Shown here: positions 9,907 through 19,228 of the stretch, in pieces | Layout of the letters: each line of letters begins with the position of its first letter | Position numbering within the stretch: the stretch's first letter is position 1 | Position numbers and translations under genes: made by a program | NCBI RefSeq assembly: GCF_001020565.1 | Contig: NZ_LDAS01000001.1 | Span: 2,566,520-2,630,519, forward strand | DNA length: 64,000 bases | From: Maribacter thermophilus | GTDB lineage: Bacteria > Bacteroidota > Bacteroidia > Flavobacteriales > Flavobacteriaceae | Reading direction: 5' to 3' | The notes under the pieces: model-generated | The model's input: the letters and a program-made list of their open reading frames with translations, nothing else | What the model was told of the DNA's origin: nothing | The model's database searches: none

Positions 9907-10776
9907 ATGGGACAGAAGAGAAAGAAACAAAAAAAAGAGCGCTACTCGCAAAAAGCCGAAAATAATAACGAAAGCCCCGTAAAGGCCAAAAAACATCTTG
10001 GCCAACATTTTTTAAAAGATGAAGGCATTGCCCAAAAAATAGGGGAAACACTGTCTCTAAAAAATTATAGAAACGTATTGGAGATCGGTCCGGGAACGGG
10101 TGTTTTGACCAAATATCTCTTGCTTCAAGATATCGATTTGGTTGCGATGGACCTTGACGAGGATTCTATCGTATACCTAAACCACAGTTTTTCTTTAGAA
10201 CACCCAGAGGTAATGGGCGGCAAAGGTTCGTTCAAGGTCGTAGAGGCAGATTTTCTTAATTACGATCTGTCTTCTTTGTTCGGCAATGAGCAGTTCGCCA
10301 TCACAGGCAATTTCCCCTACAACATTTCAACACAAATTGTTTTTAAGATGTTGGAAATGCGCGATCAGGTACCAGAGTTTTCCGGAATGTTCCAAAAAGA
10401 GGTCGCCCAACGAATCTGTGCCCAGGAAGGCAACAAAACTTACGGCATTCTATCGGTCTTAACACAGGCATTTTATGACGCCGAATATCTGTTTACGGTG
10501 AGTCCGCAGGTATTTAACCCTCCCCCAAAAGTACAATCGGGCGTACTTCGCCTTACGAGAAAAAAGAACTTTAAATTGGATTGCGACGAAAAATTGCTTT
10601 TCAATGTGGTAAAAACAGCTTTTAACCAAAGACGAAAGACCATTCGTAACAGTTTAAAAACATTCGCCCTATCAGATATTCTCAAAGAAGATACTATATT
10701 TGACCAGCGCCCAGAACAACTTTCCGTTCAAGAATTTATCGCGTTGACGAAGAAAATTGCAGATGACACCGTTTAA
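9907..10776 (+). CDS. rsmA: 16S rRNA dimethyladenosine transferase
   Basis: RsmA (KsgA) dimethylates two adjacent adenosines in helix 45 of 16S rRNA during small-subunit maturation. The SAM-binding motif [14 protein letters not shown] and the catalytic N-F-P-Y motif (TGNFPYNIS) are present, preceded by [11 protein letters not shown], which marks the usual N-terminus. The ATG at 9907 is preferred; an in-frame GTG at 9868 would overlap the upstream gene and add 13 residues. The Lys/Glu-rich extension before KKHLGQHF is common in this phylum. Its end overlaps mgtE. Confidence 0.97.
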   Translation: MGQKRKKQKKERYSQKAENNNESPVKAKKHLGQHFLKDEGIAQKIGETLSLKNYRNVLEIGPGTGVLTKYLLLQDIDLVAMDLDEDSIVYLNHSFSLEHPEVMGGKGSFKVVEADFLNYDLSSLFGNEQFAITGNFPYNISTQIVFKMLEMRDQVPEFSGMFQKEVAQRICAQEGNKTYGILSVLTQAFYDAEYLFTVSPQVFNPPPKVQSGVLRLTRKKNFKLDCDEKLLFNVVKTAFNQRRKTIRNSLKTFALSDILKEDTIFDQRPEQLSVQEFIALTKKIADDTV

Positions 10777-12115
10777 ATTAACAGACGAACTAATTGCTCA
10801 GATAGAAGAGCTAATAGAAAACCAAAGGGACTCAAAGCTTACCTCCTTATTGGAAGAGGTGCACTATGCCGATGTTGCAGAAATAATCAACGAACTAAGC
10901 AAGGAGGACGCCACCTATCTGATCAAGTTACTGGATACCGACAAAACCTCGGATGTTCTGACCGAACTGGACGAAGATGTTCGTGAAGCCATTCTTAGAA
11001 ATCTTTCCTCCAAAGAAATTGCGGATGAGCTAGGAGAGCTCGATACCGATGATGCCGCCGATATTATTGCAGAACTTCCTCAAGAAATTGTCCAGGAAGT
11101 TATTTCTGAAATAGAGGACCGTGAGCATGCCAAGGACATTGTAGACCTTTTACGCTATGACGAGAACTCCGCCGGGGGTCTTATGGCGAAAGAATTGGTC
11201 AAGGTGCGGGAGAATTGGGATGTACTCAAATGTGTCAAGGAGATGCGTGCACAGGCAGAAAATGTTACCAGGGTACATTCTATATACGTAGTGGACGATG
11301 AAGACAAGCTAAAGGGCCGTCTCTCATTAAAAGATTTGCTGACCACATCTACCAGAACACAGATCAGCGATGTTTACATTCCGAAAGTAGATTCGGTAAA
11401 CGTGAATGAAAAGCCCGAAGAAGTTGCCAAGATCATGTCCAAATACGATTTGGAGGCCATACCCGTAGTAGATGAAATAGGTCGCCTGGTAGGTCGTATT
11501 ACTATTGACGACATTGTTGATGTAATCAGGGAAGAAGCCGATAAAGATTATCAAATGGCGGCAGGTATATCGCAAGATGTTGAGGCCGATGACAGTATTT
11601 GGGTACTAACCCGGGCGCGTCTGCCTTGGCTATTTTTAGGACTCATTGGTGGTGTCAGCGCCGCTGCTATCATGGGTGGGTTCGAAGAGTTGATAAGTAA
11701 ACATGCCGTACTTTTTTTCTTTACTCCCCTTATTGCGGCCATGGCCGGTAACGTAGGGGTACAATCCAGCGCCATTATTGTTCAAGGTCTTGCCAATGAC
11801 GACCTAAAGGGCAGTGTAAGCAATCGCCTTATTAAAGAAATGCTTTTGGCCTTGCTAAACGGTTTTATATTGGCGGTCATCCTATTAATGTTCACATGGT
11901 CTTGGAAAGGAGAGTTTTTAACTTCTTTGGCCATATCCATATCGTTGGTCACTGTTATACTCGTTGCCGGTTTTATAGGAACGTTTACCCCTCTTTTCTT
12001 ACACAAAAGAGGTATAGATCCAGCTATTGCTACCGGTCCGTTTATAACCACCAGTAATGACATCTTTGGAATTCTTATTTATTTTTGGATAGCTAAGGTT
12101 ATACTGGGCATATAG
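10763..12115 (+). CDS. mgtE: Magnesium transporter MgtE
   Basis: This is a dimeric inner-membrane Mg2+ channel gated by cytosolic magnesium. In order it has an acidic MgtE N-terminal superhelical domain (residues ~1-130, rich in [13 protein letters not shown]-type repeats), two CBS motifs (~135-255), and five hydrophobic helices at the C-terminus, including [18 protein letters not shown] and the terminal [18 protein letters not shown]. Its 450 residues are typical. The ATG at 10763 overlaps the end of rsmA by 14 bases, so translation is probably coupled; a TTG two codons earlier is less likely. Confidence 0.96.
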   Translation: MTPFKLTDELIAQIEELIENQRDSKLTSLLEEVHYADVAEIINELSKEDATYLIKLLDTDKTSDVLTELDEDVREAILRNLSSKEIADELGELDTDDAADIIAELPQEIVQEVISEIEDREHAKDIVDLLRYDENSAGGLMAKELVKVRENWDVLKCVKEMRAQAENVTRVHSIYVVDDEDKLKGRLSLKDLLTTSTRTQISDVYIPKVDSVNVNEKPEEVAKIMSKYDLEAIPVVDEIGRLVGRITIDDIVDVIREEADKDYQMAAGISQDVEADDSIWVLTRARLPWLFLGLIGGVSAAAIMGGFEELISKHAVLFFFTPLIAAMAGNVGVQSSAIIVQGLANDDLKGSVSNRLIKEMLLALLNGFILAVILLMFTWSWKGEFLTSLAISISLVTVILVAGFIGTFTPLFLHKRGIDPAIATGPFITTSNDIFGILIYFWIAKVILGI

Positions 12116-12313
12116 GCCATATAAAATTCCGCCCCACCCTTAAGCTACGCCCATCATCATCTCATCATTGTTGGTACCCGGCAGGTATTTTTATAAAAGA
12201 AACCTTATTTTTAGGATGCTAAGACCATTCTCGAAAAAGGAAACCATTCTTTTAAGAATAATCCACGGCACCACAAAAAAGTCTGTCTTCTATTGAACAA
12301 ACCATTATAAAAC

Positions 12314-13060
12314 ATGCGATCGGCCAGTATCATCTTATTATTTATGATCGGATCAATGGGCATACACAATATACAATGCCAAGAAATCGGAAATAAGGCC
12401 GAAAAGGTTTTTTCCAAAATAAAGTACAGGCCGAACAAAGTGCAGGACATTACCCTTACGAACGATTATGGAAAAAGGTACAAGGCAAGGGTAAGTTTCC
12501 CCGAAAACTTACACGATAAACCCCCATTGATCGTAGCACTTCACTATGCTGGAAACTATGGCACTTATAAGGATTTTCATGATTGCCTTGTGGCTCCCGG
12601 GTTTAAGACGCTCAATGCCATTATTATATCTCCCGAAGGAGAAGAACAGTTATGGACTACCGAAAACAATATAGAAAAGGTACGATCAATTGTTCACATG
12701 GCCTCCAAATACTGGAACATAGACCAGAACAAAGTAGTTATTATGGGGTATAGCAATGGTGGAAATGGAAGTTGGTTTTTCGCGGAACATTACCCCGAAC
12801 TATTTTCCGCGGCCATACCTATGGCAAGCTCATACCCGCTTAAATCAAAAATTATAATTCCAGTTTATGCCATACATGGAGCTAAAGATGAATTATTTTT
12901 GGTTTCCAAAACAGAAAAACACATCAACAATAGTATAAAAAAAGGTAGTAATATTACTTTTATAAAAAACGAGCGACTTTCACATTTCGAGGCTTGTGCC
13001 TATTCGAAAGAATTAAAAAAATCAACAAAGTGGCTCCAAAATATATGGAATATAAAATGA
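12314..13060 (+). CDS. Secreted alpha/beta-hydrolase (esterase/feruloyl-esterase-like)
   Basis: This 248-residue protein has an N-terminal signal peptide (MRSASIILLFMIGSMGIHNIQC; the Cys-containing end could also be read as a weak lipobox). It has an alpha/beta-hydrolase core: PPLIVALHYAG for the oxyanion strand, the nucleophile elbow MGYSNGGNGSWFF, an acidic residue in HGAKDELF, and a late His in LSHFEACAY. This resembles serine esterases of the PHB-depolymerase/dienelactone hydrolase type. The natural substrate is not predictable. Its stop overlaps the next start in an ATGA arrangement, so it is co-translated with the 2-hydroxyacid dehydrogenase. Confidence 0.75.
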   Translation: MRSASIILLFMIGSMGIHNIQCQEIGNKAEKVFSKIKYRPNKVQDITLTNDYGKRYKARVSFPENLHDKPPLIVALHYAGNYGTYKDFHDCLVAPGFKTLNAIIISPEGEEQLWTTENNIEKVRSIVHMASKYWNIDQNKVVIMGYSNGGNGSWFFAEHYPELFSAAIPMASSYPLKSKIIIPVYAIHGAKDELFLVSKTEKHINNSIKKGSNITFIKNERLSHFEACAYSKELKKSTKWLQNIWNIK

Positions 13061-14001
13061 AAGTACTTCACGTAGATAAAAACCACCCTTTAATCATAGA
13101 ACAATTTAACGAACTGGGGTTTCAGAACGATGAGGACTACACCTCGTCCAAACAAGAAATCGAAAATAAAATTGGGCAATACGACGGCCTTATCATAAGA
13201 AGTAGATTCACTATAGATGCCTCTTTTTTGAACAAGGCAAAAAACCTAAAGTTCATTGGCCGATTGGGTGCCGGACTAGAAAATATAGACACCGAACATG
13301 CGAAGTCATTAGGTATCTTCTTGGCATCTGCCCCAGAAGGCAACAGAAATGCCGTAGGAGAACATGCATTGGGCATGCTTCTCTCCTTATTTAACAACCT
13401 GAACAAAGCAGATCGCGAAGTTAGGTCCGGAATTTGGGACCGAGAAGGCAACAGGGGCATTGAACTCGAAGGAAAAACGGTAGGCATCATCGGCTACGGA
13501 AATATGGGCAAAGCGTTTGCAAAAAAACTAAAAGGGTTCGATGTAAACGAAGTTATCTGTTATGACATACTAGGAGGTGTCGAAGACGAAAATGCTCGCC
13601 AAGTGGGCATTATGGAGCTACAGCAGAAAACAGATATATTAAGCTTGCACGTACCTCAGACAGAGACAACGATAGGTATGATAGATTCCGATTTTCTCAA
13701 CAAGTTCCAAAAACCGATCTGGATCGTAAATACCGCTCGTGGCAAGTGTATTAAAACCGCCGACCTCGTAAAGGCGCTGCAAGAGCAAAAGGTACTGGGT
13801 GCCGCATTGGACGTATTGGAATATGAAAAATCATCTTTTGAAAACATGTTCACTGGAAATGAGCTTCCGGATGCCTTTAAATACTTGATCAATGCCGATA
13901 ACGTAATTCTTTCCCCGCATGTTGCCGGTTGGACAGTGGAGAGCAAAATAAAATTGGCACAGACCGTAGTGGACAAAATCAAAAATAATTTTGTAGCTTA
14001 A
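13057..14001 (+). CDS. D-isomer-specific 2-hydroxyacid dehydrogenase
   Basis: This NAD-dependent dehydrogenase has 314 residues. The Rossmann nucleotide site GIIGYGNMGKAF is in the middle. The family catalytic triad is visible as Arg in VNTARGKCI, Glu in the following helix region, and His in ILSPHVAGW. The N-terminal substrate domain includes GRLGAGLENID and APEGNRNAVGEHALG. It could act as 3-phosphoglycerate dehydrogenase (serA-like) or on another 2-oxoacid; there is no ACT domain and no serC neighbour, so the substrate is left open. The ATG at 13057 was chosen because it forms an ATGA overlap with the upstream esterase. Confidence 0.9.
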   Translation: MKVLHVDKNHPLIIEQFNELGFQNDEDYTSSKQEIENKIGQYDGLIIRSRFTIDASFLNKAKNLKFIGRLGAGLENIDTEHAKSLGIFLASAPEGNRNAVGEHALGMLLSLFNNLNKADREVRSGIWDREGNRGIELEGKTVGIIGYGNMGKAFAKKLKGFDVNEVICYDILGGVEDENARQVGIMELQQKTDILSLHVPQTETTIGMIDSDFLNKFQKPIWIVNTARGKCIKTADLVKALQEQKVLGAALDVLEYEKSSFENMFTGNELPDAFKYLINADNVILSPHVAGWTVESKIKLAQTVVDKIKNNFVA

Positions 14002-14092
14002 AACAAACTCTTTAAAAAATGGGCCAATAGCCTAAAAAAACATCATAACAGCTCATATAGGCGCTGCCTTTAAGGGAAACAAAACATTCAAT

Positions 14093-14551
14093 ATGCAATA
14101 CAAAGCCGATTCACCAAAACAGTATATTGAACAACTTCCGTTAGAAAGGCAAAAAGCCATTTCAAGATTAAGGACCACCATACTAAACAATCTACCACAA
14201 GGTTTTGAAGAACAAATTAGCTATGGTATGATAGGATATGTTGTACCCCATACCATATACCCGTCCGGTTATCACGTAAACCCCGAACTACCTTTACCCT
14301 TCATTAATCTAGCATCGCAAAAAAACTATATAGCCCTATACCATTCCGGTCTTTATGCCGATAAGAAACTAATGGATTGGTTTGTTGCCGAATACCCTAA
14401 AAACTGCAAATACAAGTTGGATATGGGCAAGAGCTGCGTGCGATTTAAGAAGCTGAACGACATACCTTACGAACTGATCGGCGAACTATGTAAAAAAATA
14501 TCGGTAGAGGAATGGATCCATATATATCAAAAACAAATAAACAAAATATGA
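14093..14551 (+). CDS. DUF1801 family protein
   Basis: This 152-residue cytoplasmic protein belongs to the DUF1801/YdhG-like group. Visible features are an N-terminal helix ending in LPLERQKAISRLRTTI, the segment QISYGMIGYVVPHTIYPSGYHV, and FINLASQKNYIALYHSGLY, followed by YKLDMGKSCVRFKKLNDIP. The fold is related to SRPBCC-adjacent iron-chaperone-like proteins, but the biochemical role is not established. It overlaps the downstream VOC gene by four bases (ATGA), indicating translational coupling. Confidence 0.8.
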   Translation: MQYKADSPKQYIEQLPLERQKAISRLRTTILNNLPQGFEEQISYGMIGYVVPHTIYPSGYHVNPELPLPFINLASQKNYIALYHSGLYADKKLMDWFVAEYPKNCKYKLDMGKSCVRFKKLNDIPYELIGELCKKISVEEWIHIYQKQINKI

Positions 14552-14934
14552 AAAAAAGGGTAACTGGACTAGGAGGATTCTTTTTTAAAACAAAAGACCC
14601 GGACAAAACAAAAGAGTGGTACCAAAAGCATTTAGGTCTGGACACGGACCAGTATGGATGTACTTTTTGGTGGAAAGACAAAGAGGGCAATGATTGTTCT
14701 ACACAATGGAGCCCCATGAAAGAGGACACCCCTTATTTTAACCCGAGCAAATCATCTTTTATGATGAACTTTAGGGTAGAGAATTTAGTTGAATTGCTCC
14801 AAACATTAAAAAAAGAAGGAGTTACAGTCGTAGGGGAAATAGAAGAATATGATTACGGTAAATTTGGGTGGATCCTAGACGCCGACGGCAACAAAATAGA
14901 ATTATGGGAACCTATTGATAAAGCATTTCTGTAA
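14548..14934 (+). CDS. VOC superfamily protein (glyoxalase/bleomycin-resistance fold)
   Basis: This protein has 128 residues in two beta-alpha-beta-beta-beta modules. Motifs include GGFFFKTKDPDKTKEWYQKHLGLD at the N-terminus (metal and substrate region), SSFMMNFRVENLVELLQTLKKEG, and the C-terminal FGWILDADGNKIELWEP, whose Glu is the usual metal ligand. VOC proteins act as dioxygenases, isomerases or resistance proteins; no substrate can be assigned. The ATG at 14548 gives an ATGA overlap with the DUF1801 gene and is better than an in-frame ATG 36 bases upstream. Confidence 0.85.
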   Translation: MKKRVTGLGGFFFKTKDPDKTKEWYQKHLGLDTDQYGCTFWWKDKEGNDCSTQWSPMKEDTPYFNPSKSSFMMNFRVENLVELLQTLKKEGVTVVGEIEEYDYGKFGWILDADGNKIELWEPIDKAFL

Positions 14935-14988
14935 TGATGTTTAATTCTTTAATTTTAATCCATATTTAACCACCAAAAAACAATAGAA

Positions 14989-15429
14989 ATGTCGGACGAA
15001 AAAAAAGATTTCGAAGATAAAGCCGAAGACGCCTTTGACAAAGTCAAAGAAGAAGCAAAAGAATTTGGAAAAAAAGCAGAAGAAGCCGCCAAAGACTTTA
15101 AAGAGGATGTAAAAAGCACCTTTGACCCCAACAATCCCGGGAGCGGGAAAACAGTGGCCATTATAGCCCATATTACCGTCATCGGTTGGATTATTGCTTT
15201 AATAATGAACAGCCAAAACAAAACCGAGTTCGGCAGTTATTACATAAGGCAAACATTGGGTATTTGGATACTTGGGTTCTTATTGGGGATCATACCCATT
15301 ATTGGTTGTTTTGCGTTTATCATCTGTGTGGTACTTATCATCATAAGCTTGGTAAATGCTGCTAACGGTAAAATGGTACCGATAGTAGGTCTCGGTCAAC
15401 AATTCCAAGATTGGTTTAAAAGCTTATAA
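14989..15429 (+). CDS. DUF4870-like small membrane protein with charged N-terminal helix
   Basis: This 146-residue protein has two halves. Residues 1-48 are extremely rich in Lys, Glu, Asp and Ala in heptad-like arrangement, predicted to be an amphipathic or coiled helix. Residues ~55-135 contain three hydrophobic segments (VAIIAHITVIGWIIALIM; TLGIWILGFLLGIIPIIG; FAFIICVVLIIISLVNA) resembling DUF4870/Tic20-like proteins. The function is unknown. The gene is followed immediately by a strong rho-independent terminator. Confidence 0.75.
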   Translation: MSDEKKDFEDKAEDAFDKVKEEAKEFGKKAEEAAKDFKEDVKSTFDPNNPGSGKTVAIIAHITVIGWIIALIMNSQNKTEFGSYYIRQTLGIWILGFLLGIIPIIGCFAFIICVVLIIISLVNAANGKMVPIVGLGQQFQDWFKSL

Positions 15430-15430
15430 T

Positions 15431-15465
15431 AAAAAAGGTTGAATCTTCGATTCAACCTTTTTTTT
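15431..15465 (+). terminator. Rho-independent terminator after the DUF4870-like gene
   Basis: A nine-base-pair stem (GGTTGAATC / GATTCAACC) with loop TTC is flanked by an A-run before and a T8-run after. It is symmetrical and could work in both directions. Confidence 0.85.
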
Positions 15466-15551
15466 ACACCTTTCATTATCGCAATATTACGATAATACGG
15501 TATGCAACAAACGAAAGAATCAAAATAACACCAAAATAAAAACGATACCCA

Positions 15552-16046
15552 ATGATCATAATAAGAAAGATGCTACCAGAAGACTGGGAACAAATCGCAA
15601 AAATATATAAAGAAGGAATAGCAACCGGATTTGCCACTTTTGAAACCAATGTTCCGCATTATGAAGATTGGGACAAAGCCCATCTAAAAAACTGTCGGTT
15701 TACAGCGTTGTACAAAGGTGACATCGCCGGATGGGCCGCCCTATCGCCCGTCTCTAGCAGATGTGTGTACGGTGGTGTGGCAGAAGTAAGTGTTTATATA
15801 GGAGAAAAATACCGAGGGCTGGGTATTGGAAAGACCTTAATGAACCATCTGATATTGGAAAGCGAAAAAGAAAATATATGGACATTACAATCGGGAATCT
15901 TCCCGACCAATACAGGTAGTATAAAACTCCATGAGGTCTCTGGATTCAGGTATATCGGTAAACGAGAAAAGGTAGGTAAACTACACGGGGTATGGGTAGA
16001 CAACCTATTGTACGAAAGAAGAAGCAAAATAGTAGGAACAGATTGA
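15552..16046 (+). CDS. GNAT N-acetyltransferase, phosphinothricin-acetyltransferase-like
   Basis: This 164-residue acetyltransferase transfers acetyl from acetyl-CoA to an amine. The acetyl-CoA binding region AEVSVYIGEKYRGLGIGKTLM (motif A) and the downstream FPTNTGSIKLHEVSGFRYIG (motif B) are typical of the PAT/YncA subgroup, as is the N-terminal GIATGFATFETNVP. Such enzymes act on phosphinothricin, methionine sulfone or other small molecules; the specificity here is open. It converges with the acyltransferase fusion gene, with a single base between the two stops. A near-palindrome lies upstream at 15475-15496. Confidence 0.88.
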   Translation: MIIIRKMLPEDWEQIAKIYKEGIATGFATFETNVPHYEDWDKAHLKNCRFTALYKGDIAGWAALSPVSSRCVYGGVAEVSVYIGEKYRGLGIGKTLMNHLILESEKENIWTLQSGIFPTNTGSIKLHEVSGFRYIGKREKVGKLHGVWVDNLLYERRSKIVGTD

Positions 16047-16047
16047 T

Positions 16048-17865
16048 CTATTCTTGGTGTTGATGGGCCGCTTCGTTCATTTTACGCTCCAGTTCTGCCT
16101 GAAACTCTTCCATAACGGGCTTTACCGTGCTTTCCGGCAAATCTGCAATCTTAATATACATTAATCCGTCTACTGAGTTATTGAACAGGGGATCAACGTT
16201 AAATGCCACGACCTTCGCATTTTGCTTAATATACTTTTTGATAAGAACAGGCAGGCGCAAACTGCCGGGTTCCACCTCGTCTATCATACGGTCGAACTTG
16301 TTTAGATCCGCCTGTGTCTCATCAAAGACGAACTCTTTATCGGCATCTTTTAGTTTTACCTTAAACTCTTTTTTAGGCCTTATATACTGTGCTACGTAAG
16401 GATCCCAATAATGTGATTTCATAAACTCTATCATCAGCGATTTAGAGAAGTTAGAAAACTGGTTACTGATACTAACACCGCCAATAAGGTATTTATGCTC
16501 TGGATGTCTTAAAGTGGTATGTACAATTCCTTTCCACAATAAAAAGAGAGGCATTGGTTTTTGTTGATATTCTTTGGTGATATAGGCGCGCCCCATTTCT
16601 ATGGAGTTTCTCATCATCCCATACAACTCAGGTTCTACCCTGAACAGGTCTTGCAAGTAAAAGCCATCAATACCATACTTGGGGAAAATTTCGGATCCCA
16701 TTCCCATTCTATACGCACCTACAACGCATTGTTCGGCATCGTCCCAAAGAAAAAGATGGTAATAATATGAGTCGAACTTATCAAGATCTATAGCGTTATT
16801 GGTACCTTCTCCAATAGCTCTAAAAGTTACTTCGCGCTGTCTACCTATCTCTTTAAGAATAAAAGGCATGTCTTTTTCCTTGGCCAAGAATACCTCATAA
16901 TTCTTACTTTGTAAAAGACGACAGTCTTTTTCCCTTAGTTTTTCTATTTCTCCCAACATTACCTCTTTGCGCATGGCCGAGGCTATTTTTTTTGGCGCCT
17001 TGGGTATTTTCAAAGAGGTCGGGATCTGATCTATTAAGCGTTCTTTCTCATAAGCGTTTGAAAGTATGTAGGTCTTTTTCCTTAACAGCTCAGCAAAATC
17101 TTCCAAGTTCTCTTGTTCTTTTTGGGCCTGAACAGAAATAGGCTGCCCAATACGAACCTTTATAGGTCTATTTCTTTGCGAAAAGACCTGAGAGGGTATC
17201 ATGGCTGTTCTAAAAATATCGTTAAGCCTAGAGAGTCTATAAAAAAGTTTGCTGTTTCTAGCATGAAAATATATGGGTACCACTGGCACCTGTGCCTTTT
17301 GTATCAATTTTAAGGCAGCCTCTTCCCATGGTTTGTCCACGATTAATTTTCCTTCCTTGGAAGTAGATACTTCCCCCGCCGGAAAAATACCAAGGGGATG
17401 ACCATCCTTTAAATGTTGTAATGCCATTTTAAAGCCCGCAATACTACTTTTAGCATCTTTATGTTCTTCAAAAGGGTTTACGGGAAGAATATATGGTTTT
17501 AAGGGCAGCATTCGCTGTAAAAGAAAATTGGCCATAATTTTATAGTCGCTTTTCTTCTTCAACATCAGATCCATCAACAACACACCATCTATTGCCCCCA
17601 ATGGATGATTGCTTACGGTTATAAACGCCCCTTCTTTAGGTAATCTTTTAAAATCTTCCTCTGGAATTTCAAAGTCAATTTCAAAATGTTCTAAAATAGC
17701 TTTCGTAAAGTTTTCTCCTTCTAAATGGGAAATACTATCGTAATATTTATTGATATCCGAAATTCTGGTGACCTTCATCAACACCCAACCAATAAAAGTA
17801 CCTACGAAGCCATATCTAGATAAATTGATAGCCTTGGCTACTTCCTTTGCGGTCACTAAACCCAT
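16048..17865 (-). CDS. Bifunctional acyltransferase (OlsA/PlsC-like plus OlsB/GNAT-like), amino-acid lipid synthesis
   Basis: This protein of 605 residues has two acyltransferase domains. The N-terminal half is a PlsC/OlsA-type O-acyltransferase with the NHPLGAIDG (HX4D) motif and GIFPAGEVS. The C-terminal half, from ~300, is an OlsB/hemolysin-type GNAT N-acyltransferase (region around VVGAYRMGMGSEIFPKYGIDGFY). Fused proteins of this type (OlsF) make ornithine lipids and related amino-acid lipids in Bacteroidota by N- then O-acylation. The ATG at 17865 is preferred over the in-frame TTG at 17871. It acts at the inner membrane. Whether the head group is ornithine, glycine or another amino acid cannot be told from sequence. 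Confidence 0.88.
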   Translation of the reverse strand: MGLVTAKEVAKAINLSRYGFVGTFIGWVLMKVTRISDINKYYDSISHLEGENFTKAILEHFEIDFEIPEEDFKRLPKEGAFITVSNHPLGAIDGVLLMDLMLKKKSDYKIMANFLLQRMLPLKPYILPVNPFEEHKDAKSSIAGFKMALQHLKDGHPLGIFPAGEVSTSKEGKLIVDKPWEEAALKLIQKAQVPVVPIYFHARNSKLFYRLSRLNDIFRTAMIPSQVFSQRNRPIKVRIGQPISVQAQKEQENLEDFAELLRKKTYILSNAYEKERLIDQIPTSLKIPKAPKKIASAMRKEVMLGEIEKLREKDCRLLQSKNYEVFLAKEKDMPFILKEIGRQREVTFRAIGEGTNNAIDLDKFDSYYYHLFLWDDAEQCVVGAYRMGMGSEIFPKYGIDGFYLQDLFRVEPELYGMMRNSIEMGRAYITKEYQQKPMPLFLLWKGIVHTTLRHPEHKYLIGGVSISNQFSNFSKSLMIEFMKSHYWDPYVAQYIRPKKEFKVKLKDADKEFVFDETQADLNKFDRMIDEVEPGSLRLPVLIKKYIKQNAKVVAFNVDPLFNNSVDGLMYIKIADLPESTVKPVMEEFQAELERKMNEAAHQHQE

Positions 17866-17898
17866 ATTCAATATCTCTTAAAGAATTCATAAATATAG

Positions 17899-17927
17899 GA
17901 AAATGCGCTTTTGAAGCGCATTTTTTT
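17899..17927. terminator. Inverted repeat with flanking A/T runs between lysC-like and acyltransferase genes
   Basis: A ten-base-pair stem (AAATGCGCTT / AAGCGCATTT) with loop TTG. Both flanking genes are on the minus strand, where the trailing T-run is short (ATTTTCC). On the plus strand the T-run is seven bases. It probably terminates the upstream aspartate kinase transcript or antisense reads. Confidence 0.6.
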
Positions 17928-17951
17928 AACATTTCTGAAGAAATACCTTTT

Positions 17952-19199
17952 CTATTTTACTACTAACTGCACCGTTTCCTTACCTCGTTGCTCCAATAGT
18001 ATTTCATAACCGTTCTGTAAGGTTTCCAAGGCTTTACTGTTAAAATGCCTTACGGTGTACAGCGATACATTTTCTTGATGCACCACCTTAAACTTGCTTT
18101 TTAATTGTTTTAACAAATCGTCCAATCCTCCAAATTTGTTATCTACACATACCGAAAAACTGATCGCCGAATTCTGGATAAGGTCTACCTTTATTTTAAA
18201 CTCATGAAAAAGCTTAAAGATCTCGCTAATATTATCTTCTAGCATAAAGGAAAAATCCAACGAAGAAAGTTTCATCAACACTTGGTCCTTTTTAACGATA
18301 AAACATGGCACTTTTGGTTCTATCCCCATTCCTTTGCCCACTGTAGTTCCTTTTCCTTTTGGGTTTAAGAACGATTTTACATGTAGCGGTATTTCTTTGC
18401 GCTGTAATGGCTGCAATGTTTTCGGGTGTATTACCGAAGCTCCATAAAAAGCCAGCTCAATAGCTTCTCGGTACGAGATATTGTTCAATAACTGTGTTTC
18501 TTTGAAATATCTAGGATCGGCGTTCAATACCCCTGGTACATCTTTCCAGATAGTTACAGACTCGGCATTGAGGCAATATGCGAAAATGGCCGCCGTATAA
18601 TCAGACCCTTCCCTACCCAATGTCGTGGTAAAGTTATTATCGTCGCTCCCTAAAAACCCTTGTGTTATATTCAGCACCTCTGTATTGATGTTCGCCATAT
18701 TTTTCTGGGTGGCATCCCAATTAACGGTTGTGTCGCGGTAAGCATTATTGGTTTTTATATAATGGCGAACATCCAACCAATTATTAGGAATACCGACCTC
18801 TTTCAGATAGGCACTGATTATGGTCGTGGATATCAACTCTCCATAACCCACAACTTGGTCATAGACGAAATTATAGTTCGGCGATTTGTTCCATACCAAA
18901 AAACCATTGATCTCATCAATCAATATTTTAAAATCTTTATATATGCTATGTTGTTTATTCTCAAAAAGATCAGACAATATATCATTATGATACTCTACGA
19001 TATCAGAAATTTTGGAAGGTATCTCTTCTTTGTTCTTAAAGTAAGCGTTTACTATTTCTTCCATGGCATTAGTGGTCTTCCCCATTGCGGAAACCACCAA
19101 TAAAGTATTATCGTAGCCTACTTGCTGCAATACATTTACCACATTCCTTACCGCATCTGCATCTTTAACGGATGCTCCCCCGAATTTAAATACTCTCAT
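17952..19199 (-). CDS. lysC: Aspartate kinase, monofunctional
   Basis: This enzyme phosphorylates aspartate at the head of the Lys/Thr/Met/diaminopimelate pathway. The N-terminal kinase fold shows KFGGASVKDADAV, GYGELIS, GREGSDYTAAIFA and WKDVPGVLNADPR. The C-terminal ~130 residues form ACT-type regulatory modules (VLMKLSSLDFSFML and following). Its 415 residues fit a stand-alone kinase without homoserine dehydrogenase. It is 29 bases downstream of a GNAT gene on the same strand and probably shares its promoter. Feedback control by lysine or threonine is likely from the family, but the ligand is not readable here. Confidence 0.94.
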   Translation of the reverse strand: MRVFKFGGASVKDADAVRNVVNVLQQVGYDNTLLVVSAMGKTTNAMEEIVNAYFKNKEEIPSKISDIVEYHNDILSDLFENKQHSIYKDFKILIDEINGFLVWNKSPNYNFVYDQVVGYGELISTTIISAYLKEVGIPNNWLDVRHYIKTNNAYRDTTVNWDATQKNMANINTEVLNITQGFLGSDDNNFTTTLGREGSDYTAAIFAYCLNAESVTIWKDVPGVLNADPRYFKETQLLNNISYREAIELAFYGASVIHPKTLQPLQRKEIPLHVKSFLNPKGKGTTVGKGMGIEPKVPCFIVKKDQVLMKLSSLDFSFMLEDNISEIFKLFHEFKIKVDLIQNSAISFSVCVDNKFGGLDDLLKQLKSKFKVVHQENVSLYTVRHFNSKALETLQNGYEILLEQRGKETVQLVVK

Positions 19200-19228
19200 A
19201 TCTATACTACTACAATCTATTTTTCTAT

